A DNA stretch of 64,000 bases from Diplosphaera chodatii (GCA_032358165.1 JAALGY010000008.1:1240001-1304000), one strand, 5' to 3'. Shown: positions 35,437-46,328, counted from the stretch's first letter. Numbers and translations: made by a program. The notes: a model not told the origin generated them from the sequence alone.

Positions 35437-37613
35437 TCATTGGCCCAGGGGGTCGGCGCCGGCTGCCACGCGGGCCTGGTGGCGGCGCCAGTGCTCCTCC
35501 GTGTCCCCCAGCCGCCGCAGCAGCTGCAGCCGCAGCGCCTCGCCCAGCACCCCCCGCATCTGCAGCGGCCACGCTCACGTTAAGGCAGGGCTCGGGGCTT
35601 GCGTGATGACAGACACCTGGAATTACTCTTCTACCCAGGCGCGAAACGTAACACATCCTCTGCATTCACACGCAGCATGCAGCGGGTGTCATACCATCCT
35701 GTGAGCATGAAGTACACCCTGCACCTGCTCCAGCAGTGGGCGCAGAAACATGTCGATGAAGCGCAGCTGGCTGGTGGACACAACAACGGTGGCGCGGTCG
35801 CAGGCGGGCGTCACGGGCAGCCCCAGCTGCCTCTCCCGATCACCCTGCATCATTCACACACCTGCTCAGCTGGCAAGCACCTGACACTGGAGCAGGCAGC
35901 TGCAGCAGCAGTCTCGACACCTTGTAAGGAACATCAGACCAACAGATGATAGGATACTGGGCGAAATAGGGAGACAGGCATGCCTGCGCCATGAACTCCT
36001 TTGCCACCAGGCAGCCCCAGGTGGCGCCCGTCGGCAGTGGCCGCGCGGGGTTGCTGAGGTCCGCCAAATGCAGCAGCGCCTTCAGCAGCAGCGCCCGGTC
36101 TTCTGCTGTGTACTGCGCAGGCGGGCTGCTGCCCACCTGTGCGGGCTGCTGCGCTGCCGAGGCTGACGGGCTGGCAGCTGCTGCTGCTGCCTGTTGGTGG
36201 CCGGCCCCCGCGGCCCCCGCTGTGGCGGGGCTGCTGGGCGGCGGGTGGCTTCGCCGCGCGGTCAGCAGCTGTGCCACCAGCTGGCTGTGCTGCGCCATGT
36301 CGGTGCACAGCACCGCGCTCCGCATGAAGCCCCTCACCTGTATGCAAGGGGCAGCATCAAGTAAGCCATGGACCGGCCTTGCGCACGCCCGGAGCTTGTC
36401 AGGGTTCTGTAAAGGCATGAGGCTGTGCAAGCAACCATGACGACAAGGCTGCGGGTCGCACCTGCTGCTCCTCCGCAGGAGACAAGCCAGCAAACACGTT
36501 CGTGTCCTCGTCTGCTGCAATGCTGAACGCTGTCGCAAGGTGGTGCCGCTCGTTGATGGAACTGGCGCCATGCGCCGCTGCCAGGGGGTCGTTTGTCTTC
36601 GCCAAGAAGTCGTTTGTGAGGCCGGGGTGCCCAATGTCGTGTACGATGGCAGCCAACAGCAGCCCGAAAACCTGCAATACACATTGAGGGTTCGTTCAAG
36701 AAGCAGAGAAGCAGTCATGTTGAGGCAGAGACAGAAAACAACTCGAGGGATGAAGGAAACGGGGCCACCGTCGCGGCACAACACCTCGAGCTTGGTGAAC
36801 TGTGGCTGCTGCACCGAGCGCAGCATAATGAAGGCGGCCTGCACCACATCGGCTGCATGCGTGCTGTTGTGGTACGGGTTGTCCTGCCCATACGCCTGTT
36901 CTGCTGCTGTCAAAAACGCCTCCACCTTCCGCCTGTCCAGCTTCCAGTTCTGCAGATACACAGCTGATACCAATAAGGTGAAGCCACTACACTGCAGCCA
37001 TGACAGACGAGGCCATTTGGAATACAATCTTCACACTTCCAACAGACTCTCGCAGGTTCAACCGCTGTCACTCCGCAAAAACCCGTCTTGCCACTCACCA
37101 GCAGGCCGAGCGCCTCGAAGATGGCCATGGCCACGGTGTAAAGCGGCCTCCCCTGTGTCAAGGCCGCCACCTTGAAGACGTCGAAACCCTCCCAGGTGTG
37201 GATCTGCTGCACAGGTCCTGGACACCGTCAAGGCTACCGACAACCGTGTCTAAGGCGAGCATCACAGACCCCATTTGCCACAGGCCACAGCAGGCGACCA
37301 CACCATGACATGCTCGAGCTCTGAATGTGTGGCACCCCTGCGCAGTGATGCGACCAACAACCAGCCTGCTACTCATGCAGATGGACCAACAGGCTGTGGC
37401 CACCTGCTGGAACAGGCTGGAAAGGTGGCTGGACGCTAAGGCACCGCCCAGCGGCCGCGTCAGCCGGAGCACCGGCGCCGATGCCGAGGAGGGCCCGGCG
37501 CCGCGCTGCGCAGTCGCCCGCCGCACCGCGCTGTCCAGCAGCGCCGAGTCGCTGCAGGCTGACAGCTGCACGCTGTACAGCGACGCCAGGCGGCCCGCCG
37601 ACCCGTCCTGCAG
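35437..37613 (-). CDS. Class I 3',5'-cyclic-nucleotide phosphodiesterase (5' end not resolved)
   Basis: Hydrolyses cAMP/cGMP to 5'-nucleotides with two metal ions. Exons 37404-37613, 37099-37203, 36785-36949, 36462-36671, 35921-36337, 35725-35844 and 35437-35559 join in phase to about 450 codons. The catalytic domain starts with TWEGFDVFKVAALTQGRPL and has NPYHNSTHAADVVQAAFIML (first metal His; the HNxxHA proton donor). LAAIVHDIGHPGLTNDFLAK (HD metal site) comes next, then SINERHHLATAFSI. LLLKALLHLADLSNPARPLP (second Asp) and QLRFIDMFLRPLLEQ (with the purine-binding Gln region) complete it. Between these is an insertion of about 35 residues rich in Ala/Ser/Pro (about 36150-36250). No GAF or transmembrane domain is seen, but exons upstream of 37613 are missing; a tentative first ATG is at 38249 (MEPVSRCLSLNGAK). 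Such PDEs occur in chlorophytes but not in land plants. Confidence 0.9.
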
Positions 37614-38822
37614 CAGCAGACAACCAGGTCAACAGGGTGGCCCTGAGCACTGGTACGCTGTCGGAGCAACCTCTGATCGAGCGACGGGGGCCAGGGCAGA
37701 CCGGCACGCGATGATCGCGCACAATAAGAGGCAATACCATGATTAAAGTGACAGCTTTCGGCACATGCTGAGCCCCACAGCGGCACTTTGTGTGTTCGAG
37801 CTGACGCAGACCAGATGCCTGACGCGATCTGCCCCGGTCTGCTGGCTGTGGCTCACCCAACGCGCAGCCCTAACGGCATGTGGCAAGACTGCCTAGTTCT
37901 CTTCGCTACACCATTGTGGGCTAGGCCAATGCTTCACGTTGCTGGCGCTCCAGGTGAGACCACGTGTTGTTGGACCAACAACGATTGCGACGCTGAGACA
38001 TACGCACTTGCAGGCACAGACTTCGCCAAGTGAGGCGCTTTGATGCATACCGCCGTCGACCACCGTGCAGGCTTGCTTGGTCGACGGCAGACGTGCAACA
38101 GAGGTCACACCGCGTGCGTCCCCCTGACACGCTTTTCGAGCGAGCCTTGGGGCCCCGCGTTAACCCAACAAGGAGGTACACCAACATGCAGCTGAAACCA
38201 TCGGCACCTTTGCGCCGTTCAAGCTCAGGCACCGCGACACCGGCTCCATAGCTGACCACTCGGCGTCATGCCACGGGCCCGGACCGCCCAGCTGCGGGTA
38301 GCTGACCGCAGGCTGCACAGCCAGCATCCTCTCTACGCTGCGTCTGAACAGCGCTTGGCTGCAGGGCCTAACAGACGCTGGAGCGGGCGGTGGTGCCTGC
38401 CGAAGCAGTTGGTCCGCAGCTCATCAATAGCAAGCAAGGCTGCACTGTGCTTGATGTGGCCGCCGGGTGTACAGCGATGTTGACTGCTACAGCTGTTAGA
38501 AGACCGCCGAGGGGGACAGCAAACTGTGGAAATGCACTGAGCATTGTGCAACTCCGCACATCGTCTATATTACCCCACAGTGGCAGGACCGCTTAGTCAC
38601 CAAGGATGACGGGCTGAGGGCCCAGGGCCGGCCTCCAGAACCATCACACCATGTCATCTTGAAGGATCCGGTGGTTTGCAACCGCCTGCGACAGGCGCGC
38701 CGAGTGGCTGTGCGTGTGCTTCGAGCAGATTGGGTCTACAGCAGGCGCAACTGCCGAAGGCTGCTTGTACCAGCGGCACACCTCTTGGCCATGGCTGCAG
38801 GGAACACTGCACACTGTGCACC
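37614..38822. other. Divergent region: phosphodiesterase 5' end / methyltransferase promoter
   Basis: About 1.2 kb. It probably contains one or more unresolved 5' exons of the phosphodiesterase (weak candidate ATG at 38249, minus strand) and the promoter of the plus-strand methyltransferase. A strong hairpin lies at 38052-38088. Confidence 0.4.
38052..38088. repeat. Perfect 11-bp inverted repeat (hairpin)
   Basis: GCCGTCGACCA at 38052-38062 is the exact reverse complement of TGGTCGACGGC at 38078-38088, with a 15-nt loop. Each arm also contains the palindrome GTCGAC. It lies between two divergent genes. It could be a protein-binding site or a structured leader; no function is assigned. Confidence 0.7.
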
Positions 38823-40353
38823 ATGTTACGCAGCCACAGACGCGTCTACAATCCGCAATCAGCACCAGCACGTGCTGCAGCCTCGCCCGTGCGCTCACGC
38901 TGCGCCGAATCTGCATCGGCGCCACCAGCTGCAGGTGTGGCAGAGCTCAGGTGTAGGGGGTGGACCGTGCTATGGGAAGTTGTACGTAGGGGACGACTCA
39001 AGATGAGATTTGCTTTCCAATCTGCAGGTCGCATGTGGCACCTGCCTGACAGCAGGCGCCTGGCTGATGCGTCCGGCTTGTGGGGCGGCAGAGCTGCTGG
39101 TGCCGCAGCAGTCTGCAGCCGATCTCCCAGATGGCAAGGCATCGACAAGCAGAGGGACGGCCTACGATGCGTACGCAGGTGAGCGCAGGCGAGTTGCAAT
39201 GGTCACCTATGCATACAGGTGTTTTCCAGCAGCGCACATGCTCGCAAGCTGCACATGCGCTCCGGATGTTATGCACGCCTCGACCCCTGGTGTTGCACGT
39301 CAGGCAGACACATACGATGTGCTGGATGATGGCTGGTTCGCGGAGCGGCTTGGCCTTCCGTCTTTGCGGCGGAGGTTGCTGGCAGCTGCTCAGGGTGCTG
39401 TTCTCGAGGTACTCTGCGTGCTGGCGATGGACCGACGTTATAACATGTTGTCACCTCTAGGCCCGCCCATGGGCGTAGCACGGTCCTGATCGTGTGGCGG
39501 CCTACTCCTCAACCAGGTGGCCAAAGTCAGGCACCACGTGCTGCGTAATAGGTGGGCGTTGGCACTGGCCTCAACCTGCCGCTGTACAGCCGTCAGAGTG
39601 TACAAAGGCTGGAAGGCGTTGATTTGTCAGCCGGCATGCTGCAGCAGGCAGCTGCTCGGGTGCGCGCCCTTGGCGCTGCGGGCTGGATGAACCTCCAGCA
39701 AGGTGAGGCACAGATGGTCAAGCTGCGCACTGCATGTAAGCGTCAAAGTGCATGAGCCAGGATGCGGTGTCCAGCGATGCAATGGCAAAGGTCCGTGCTG
39801 CTGGGCATGTAGGGGACGCTGTGGCGCTGCCATTTGCAGATCAGCAGTTCGACACAGTCGTAGACACTTTCAGCCTGTGTGTATATGCGGACCCAGCGGC
39901 AGCACTGGCAGAGATGGCACGAGTGGTACGACGTGCGCCACTGCTGCTGGTGTTCGGCAAGATTGCTTTGATGATGTATGATCGTCGAGATTCTCGTCCA
40001 TGGCTGCAGGTCAAGCCCACTGGCCGTGTGCTGCTGCTTGAGCACTCCCGCAGTGACAATGCTCTGCTGAGTTGGTACCAAGCAGCCACATCGAATGCTG
40101 TGGCTGCTGCCGGCAAGGGCTGCGTTTGGGATCAGGTGGTCGTCTGTTCCTTCCACACTTCCTGAGTTTCACACCATATAACCTTCTGCTACTGCTTGTC
40201 CAGCAACAGCAATATCAAACAAGCGTATTATAATGCGCTACTCGCTACATGCAGGATGTCGAGTCACTGATCAAGCAGGCGGGTTTGAAGGCAGTACATG
40301 AAGAGGCGGTCCTCGGAGGATTGATACGGTTGCTGCATGCCCAACGGGTTTAG
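38823..40353 (+). CDS. Class I SAM-dependent methyltransferase (UbiE/COQ5-like fold), organelle-targeted or membrane-anchored
   Basis: Seven exons (38823-38981, 39028-39178, 39308-39408, 39552-39702, about 39741-39925, 40010-40135, 40255-40353) close to 323 residues. The N-terminus MLRSHRRVYNPQSAPARAAA is Arg/Ser/Ala-rich with no acidic residue, like a plastid or mitochondrial transit peptide. A hydrophobic segment WTVLWEVVACGTCLTAGAWL follows. The Rossmann core has AVLEVGVGTGLNLPLY (motif I, SAM binding), LEGVDLSAGMLQQA, GDAVALPFADQQFDTVVDTF and LAEMARVVKPTGRVLLLEHS, a profile of Methyltransf_11 proteins such as OMS1-like and UbiE-like enzymes. The substrate is unknown. The intron at 39703-39740 would be only 38 bp with an AAG acceptor, so that junction is doubtful. 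The TAG stop (40351-40353) overlaps the stop of the opposite-strand ERI gene. Confidence 0.85.
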
Positions 40354-42321
40354 ATGGTGGCGCTCCCCTTCTGGGCCTCGTCGACCCATTGGAAGAAGTC
40401 GCAGGTTTTGCCACCTGTAAGACACCAGGTTGAGATCTGTTGGTACATATGGTTTCTCTTCATGACTCAGCATCGCGCCACATGGCATGACAGTCCATGG
40501 TCCAGCACGTCAGCAGTCTGAGGCTGACCTGTAATGCTCCACTTGCCGCACGAGTAGAATGCGCGCCCGTGGTTGGGGCCTGCAGCCAAGGTGCCGCAAG
40601 GGCGTTGGCATGAATGAATAATGCAAACGCACTGAAACATGGCGCTGCAGATGACACGGATGTACTGACCAGGCCGCTTCGTGGTCCGCAAGTGGGCCTT
40701 CACACCGCATGCGCAGACGCCGGTCGCCTTGCCGTTGGAATCCACAGTTTTGTGCCGCTTCGCCTGCCTGCATGCGATGCGACACCCTGCTGTCATGTTG
40801 AGCTGCACTACAGCCGCCGCACTCGCCAGCTCTGCAACAGCAGGCACTTGTAGGTGCACGGGTGTGCCATGCCAAGTGCACAGCAAACCTGCCAGTGACC
40901 AGAGTGGTCTGCTTCAGCTGCTTTGCAGGCGCCGAGTCATGGAACCAACCTGTCAGCTCCAGCACCTGCAGCAGACACTCCTTTGATATGTATAGAGAGT
41001 GAGTCTACTCAGGAGGATGGAGATGCCGTTCGAAACAGCTGATCACTCACCTCGCCCTGGCGGATGAGCTCAGCAGTGAGGCTTGCTGTGTTCCTGCAAC
41101 ACACAGACTGTATGATGCATGCAGCTCAGGGCACCATGCGTCGCCATTCCCTTATACATGCAACTGCAGGGCCTCCAGATGGGCAGGCTGTCAACGCAGC
41201 GGCGAGACCGCTGCTACCCACCGGGCGTCATCGATGCCAGAGTGCAGGTGGCCCTCCCAGCGCAGCCCCGCCTTCTCCACACTCTGCTTCAGCCCATGCG
41301 CACTACAGTGCAAGTGATGATCACAGATCATGATAGGCTGCTGGTAATGCCGACATTATTACCCTCCAGCGGTGAAGAGCGCGTCTGTCGAACATTGAAC
41401 GGACCTGCCAAACCGGCGCCTGACTGCTGGTCGAAGGTCGATCCACCGACGTAAGCACGGCGGCACCTGGATCTGCCGCCACTTGCGCTCCGTCTCCAAC
41501 TGGACCTGGCAGGTGACGACACACGCTTCAATGCAGGGCACCATGCGTGCGGCAGACAGAGGCTAGTGAAAGAGCAGGCACGCCCGGAGGCACACCCTGC
41601 AGCGGCTGTCGCTGTGAAAACATTTAGGGCACACAAACCTTCAGATCCCAATCGCTCCAGGTGACCGCTGCAAAGCTCGCGCCGGCCCCGATCATGCCCG
41701 TTTCCCTCAGCCACTCAGCATGCTCGGCCAGCACTGTCTGCAGTGGTGGCGCAGCATCAACCCTGCAATGCAGGCAGTTTAGGTGTCACTTGAAGGTCAC
41801 CGATGGTCACCAACGTCTGCATACTCTTGACTTGTCATACCCGCGATCCCTGGCACAGCATGTCACGCGTACGTTGACTGAGTGATGCCGGTCAGCTCTG
41901 TGCAGAATGCGGTCAGCACGGGGTTTTCTGTGGGGCGGCAGTAGCGCTGGAAATGCTGGGTGACATCCAGCGTTCGGGCATCCAGGAGGCAGCACGCAAA
42001 TTCGATGATTTCCTGCAGCGAACGAATAGGCCTGAAGTCACAACAAAGCATGCTTATCTATGACGCAGCCTATCCATGATGCCTTTACATGCATCGGCAT
42101 GCGTTGACAGGGGCTGCCTGTGGGTTCAGCTGGCTGCCGCGCTCGCAAGTCGCCTCAAAGTCGTAGACCAGAAAGTAATCAAACTTCTGCTGTCTCAACG
42201 ACGTTTGTCGCCTCTTCCTGCTGCCGTCGGGACCGTCAGGTGGCTGCGCAACACATGATGCATCTGCATTGTGAGGGACTGCAGCGGGTCTTTGTGTCAC
42301 ACCGAGCAGCGTCTGACGCAT
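40350..42321 (-). CDS. ERI1/ERI2-type 3'-5' exoribonuclease with C-terminal GRF zinc finger
   Basis: DEDDh exonucleases of this family trim histone mRNA, 5.8S rRNA or small-RNA 3' ends. Exons: 42118-42321, 41879-42012, 41639-41762, 41405-41505, 41222-41302, 41051-41093, one ending at 40965 on its 5' side, 40670-40831, 40529-40579, 40350-40414. Exo I is FDYFLVYDFEATCE (Asp, Glu) followed by NPQEIIEFACCLLDARTLDV. Exo II region is FAAVTWSDWDLKV, then RWIDLRPAVRRRFG. Exo III is GLRWEGHLHSGIDDARNTAS (His, Asp). The C-terminal GRF finger is GVCACGVKAHLRTTKRPGPN plus HGRAFYSCGK and CDFFQWVDEA, giving the four Cys. This architecture matches human ERI2 as I recall it. Exon 1 may end with a GC donor (CAG/GC at 42117), which reproduces the family NPQEIIEF junction exactly; a GT donor 9 bp on adds three residues. 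The junction between 40832 and 40965 is unresolved. Confidence 0.87.
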
Positions 42322-42816
42322 CGCGTAGCTCGCGTGATCGTGCAGTGCGCGTCAACAAAGCTGCACTGCGCCATCAAGGCTTCCAACACGGCCTGCATGC
42401 AGCTTGCCGCATGCGCATTGCAGGCGCATCACGCTGCTGACCATCTACGTCAAGAGCAAGTCAATGTGTGAGACAAAGCGTGTTGCTGCAACAAAACCGT
42501 GCCACAAGCAGCGCGGGGCGCGTTTTACTTTGCCTAAACGTCTCCCCACTCACCCAGCACAGCATGCACGACATGCCAGCTTGGTAATGCAAAACCCTAC
42601 CCCGGATCACTGAACTCTACCAAGTACTGGACATCAGCGGCCCGCAGACACTTCCCACGCCGCGGGCCCATCCTACTCTACAGGAGCGCCGCCCTGTCAG
42701 GTTAGAGAGTGTTGTCAACATTCCACAGCTGTTGTAGGATCAGCCGTGCGGCTGGATCGTCCCTGCAGCAGGTTCGCCTCGCCTTTCAACCTGCGCGTGT
42801 CAGCCATCAGATTGTC
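42322..42816. promoter_or_regulatory. Divergent promoter region, ERI gene / putative plastid protein
   Basis: 495 bp between divergent ATGs at 42321 (minus) and 42817 (plus). No recognisable element or extra gene. Confidence 0.45.
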
Positions 42817-44031
42817 ATGGCGGCGCCTGCGCTGCTGAGTGGACCTCTTACAGCGGGTCAGCGACAGACAGTGATCGCCGCCAGGGCACAGCTCCCGCGG
42901 CTGCGGCGGTCGGCACACCCGGACCGGCCGCTGGCAGCCAATGTCCCTGCTCCTGCCCGTCTGGACCGTGTGAGGGCGGGCGCATGCAGCTTCGTGCCGC
43001 GAGCCCTCTCCGTTGAGGTCAGTTTGCATGTTTCCTGAGCCTTTTGCCCGCCTTTCGCCTGCACCGCGACCAGTTGGAGCCTCGGGCACGTCCCCCACGT
43101 TGCAATGGCAGCGGACTTGAAGCTGCGCCTTGGTTGCTGCTGCTTGCCGGCCGTTGCGGGTCGTCCACCGGAGCGTCTAGCTTTGATCGCACCCTTGACT
43201 GTCGGTTTGGTGTTTTTACGCGCAGTAGTCATTTCCCGGGCGACGTGTGCTGCATTCGCCACCTCGACTTTTGCTGCAAGGCTGGTGCTCTCTTCCTACA
43301 GCGCTCACGGCCGTAGTCACGCTCAATGAGGTCGTGCATGCGGTTTGCAGGCGGACGGTCAGCTGTTGTTCAGCACAGCGGTGGAGGGCAGCTCGCCATC
43401 AGGCGATGGCTTCGCAAGCGAGTGCGAGGTGAACGGCGCCTGCGAGCAGGCGCCGCAGGATGAGGTCACGTTCGTGCACCGCCTTCGCACAGCCGCTGGC
43501 CAAGCTGCCTTGAAGGCGGGACAGGCTGCGGCCCAGCTGCGGTGCCTCACGCTGCGGCTGGCTACGATGGTGGCAAAGTCCATTGTGCTTGGCGTGGCGG
43601 CACAGCTGGCGCAGCGGCAGCGGATGCAGCAGGCAGCGTCTCAACAGCGGGAGCGTGCAGGGGCCGAACTGGCAGTTGCAGCAGCCGCTCAGCAGGCGCG
43701 GCTGCGGGAAGCGGTGGCAGCTCGTTCGCAGGCCGATCGAGCCTTCGTGAAAATGTTGCTGCAGCAGGACGACCCTGCACGCACACTCGAAGACAAGTGG
43801 GCAGACCTCAGCAGTGCCATGCGCGGCAACCATGCCCCGGAGCTCAGGAAGTGCACTGCGCAGCTCTTCTCGGCAGCGCTGGACTCGTCACAGGCAGTGC
43901 AACAGGCTATTGCAACAGAGGCAGCCAAGGGCACAAAGGCGCTCGACCGCTTGGTCAGCCAGCACTGCTGTGTAGAACATGAGGAGGCTCTAAGGAGCGA
44001 GATCTTCAGCCAGATCCTCGCAAGCTCGTGA
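42817..44031 (+). CDS. Putative plastid-targeted alpha-helical protein of unknown function
   Basis: Two exons, 42817-43017 and 43351-44031, join in phase 0 (GAG/GTCAGT donor, TTTGCAG acceptor) to 293 residues. Exon 1 is a typical chloroplast transit peptide (MAAPALLSGPLTAGQRQTVI, then Arg/Ala-rich to VPRALSVE). Exon 2 begins ADGQLLFSTAVEGSSPSGDG and is then almost entirely helical: RLRTAAGQAALKAGQAAAQL, a mildly hydrophobic LRLATMVAKSIVLGVAAQLA, then a charged coiled-coil-like AERAGAEL/QQARLREAVAARSQAD region. A more ordered C-terminal helix bundle, DDPARTLEDKWADLSSAMRG and KCTAQLFSAALDSSQAVQQA, ends in EIFSQILASS. I do not recognise the family. It is divergent from the ERI gene. A protein-like antisense frame at 42858-43262 is a shadow of this exon and its intron. 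Plastid location is inference from the leader. Confidence 0.7.
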
Positions 44032-44573
44032 GGCAACCCTGCCCAGGATGACTGGACCATAGCTAGCCGCCAATCCATGCTCACGACAGCAGCCGCAGTG
44101 CTGTGTAGATAGGATATCTGGGCTGCAAACAGCCCTGCTCCGTTCTTTAGCATATTGACCAGCTTGCATTTGAAGTTGGGGTTCTTGACATTGTTGTCTT
44201 TACCATGCGCACATTTTGCTGACTTGCAGCACGCGCCCATTGCTGTGGTTTATGACACCTGAAGGCAAACACCAGACACTCTAGGGACACGGCACTAGTG
44301 CCTGTCCGTTTGATAAACTGTGCTGTGTTGTCATGGACTTGCCAGATTCACCGAGTGTGACTGAGGATCGTGTTGACAGGCTGTAACTGAGATGAACGCA
44401 GCTGTCAGATGCCCCTTGTTCACTGTCGGCGCTCCACCCGCCGTTCGTATCCATCAGGCAGCCACTTAGCAGATGGGTGCACACGTCCTTTATATGATGC
44501 AGGACGTGCTTCTCACGTGCGTTGATACACTCAGCGCAGACCATCAGGCTCACTGATACAGCATATCAGATCG
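44032..44573. other. Intergenic between convergent genes
   Basis: 542 bp between two convergent stops (44031 plus, 44574 minus). 3' UTR sequence only; nothing else recognised. Confidence 0.4.
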
Positions 44574-46328
44574 TCATCGCTTCTTTCTGAAAGCAAAGAA
44601 CCAGGGCTCCAGCTCATCGTTTTCCGTGGTGATACACCGGTCTTTCCGCACATTGGCTTGCTCGGGCTTGCCCACCAGCCAGGTATCATCCACGATGCAA
44701 ACCTCAAACTGATCACCGTCTGACTTGGACCCAGCCTTCCGGCAGTCCCGCATGTCCTTCTTGACGAACCTGGGCCCACGGAACAGCATTGCTGTGATGC
44801 AACATGCTCAAGCTGCCACAGGAGCAAGGTCCCTTGACGGATTCCGTGCGGCTGGCTCTGCAGTGACATGGCTCACCTGTGGTTTTTGTACTGCATAGCC
44901 CACAGCATCTCGTGGTTGACATCCGCACCATGCGCTGCAAACTTGGACTCCCACCACTTGCGTGACCGCAACATCGTGTGGCGATTGGCCTCCTTAGGGT
45001 TGTCTGCCGACACCTGCAGCCACCACATAAAGCGCTGTGCATGACATGCAGCTGCACTGTGTATCTGACACCTTGTGCAGTGCATGAGCAAATGCTGGAG
45101 ATTCACTACGAAAAGCTGCAGGACAAGCGTGTCGAGGTTTGCAGGCATTTGCACGTGTTGGGCAAGCCGACCGACTCAGCATGGTCAGTCGCTCGCAGGC
45201 CAACGGATCAGGACCCCTGGGCCCTGCTAGCACACGACAGCACGCAGGATGACCACCGACACACAGGTATGCTGGGTGCCTCACCTTGGTGTGCGGCTTG
45301 AGGCTGATGGACAGGAACAGGTGGCGGCGTGACACGCGCACCAGCTCCCGCACTACTGCATCCGCCTCATCCTCGTGAATGTGCTCCAGCACATCCGCCG
45401 AGAACACCAGGTCAAAGGTGTTGTTGGCATACGGCAGGTTGGTCAGGACCCCGGCCTCCACAACCTGCACAGCCAGCAAGTCAAGCACCATTTTTGGGTT
45501 GAGAGACAACGATGGGTGGGCGGCAAGCAGATCGTTCCAACTGCGATCATCCCCTGAGGGCATGTTACGAGCCTGTCTACCTTCTTCTTGAGGAGGTCCG
45601 GGCATTCCGACTTCAACACAGCGTCTGACAGCTCAATGCCCCATGCGCTCTTGCCTGCAAGGCCACAGGGTGACAGATCAGGTGTCATCACGGGCGTGCT
45701 GTGCCGTCAGCAAGTGTGCGCTCTTGGAGCGACGCAGTCACACACTCACCGTGCTCGCGCATCAGCCGCACGAGGCCGCCGTTGCCGGTGCCCGCATCCA
45801 GCACTGAGTGGAACGGCAGTCGTGCAATCACATCCACGCCAAAGCGGCAGCCCCAACACGATTGCTTGGGGTAGCCGCCAGCCAGCCATGACTTGTCATA
45901 CACCTCCTGTCGATTGGTGAGGCATGGTCACGTCAGTATACTTCACCAGTTAGTGCCATGCACAGCTGGAATGACTGCCGCCCACACCCAAGCTGGGCCC
46001 CGCAGATGCTACTCGCGCCGTGCCAACTGCACGGATAGATCTTATTACTGGTCAGTGCATACAGCACCTGATATTCGTTTGTCTTGTATTTGTAGCTATC
46101 GAGGCGCGCAGGCGGAGCGTCTCCCTTCTGGGGCCCCAGGTACTTGGCGTCCTCGGCCTGCCAGAGGCGCACACTGCCGGCCAGCTGGGTGCCTGACAGC
46201 GATGCGAGGATGTCGGAACCGCGAGCTGCCGGCCGCAGGAACCACAGCGCCACACAGGCGGTGAAGAACCCGACCACAAATGGGATGGCAAAATGCTGAC
46301 GCGGGGCCTGGGCGCGGGCTACAGGCAT
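44574..46328 (-). CDS. Membrane-anchored SAM-dependent methyltransferase (type II, Golgi/ER-like)
   Basis: Exons 46068-46328, 45750-45906, 45581-45654, 45285-45464, 44877-45013 and a last exon ending at 44574. The protein starts MPVARAQAPRQHFAIPFVVG and has one N-terminal membrane helix (FFTACVALWFL), a topology typical of Golgi enzymes. The Rossmann core follows: FHSVLDAGTGNGGLVRLMRE (SAM-binding GTGNGG), KSAWGIELSDAVLKSECPDL, TNLPYANNTFDLVFSADVLE and HIHEDEADAVVRELVRVSRR. Downstream, ANRHTMLRSRKWWESKFAAH resembles the catalytic-domain tail of algal and plant class I methyltransferases. The final exon contains FVKKDMRDCRKAGSKSDGDQ and DDTWLVGKPEQANVRKDRC and ends FAFRKKR. The reading frames of the last two exons do not meet at any canonical splice site I can find (off by one near 44800), so a missed mini-exon, an unusual acceptor or a sequence indel must be involved. 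The substrate is unknown. Confidence 0.75.

Noticed and set aside
42858..43262. Minus-strand open frame of 134 codons that looks basic and protein-like
   Set aside because: It is antisense to the transit-peptide exon and intron of the plus-strand helical protein; its Arg/Lys-rich look is the complement of Ala/Leu/Ser-rich coding DNA.
43044..43340. Plus-strand open frame inside the intron of the helical protein gene
   Set aside because: The phase-0 junction 43017/43351 joins leader and mature protein cleanly, and the frame's hydrophobic stretch matches no family.
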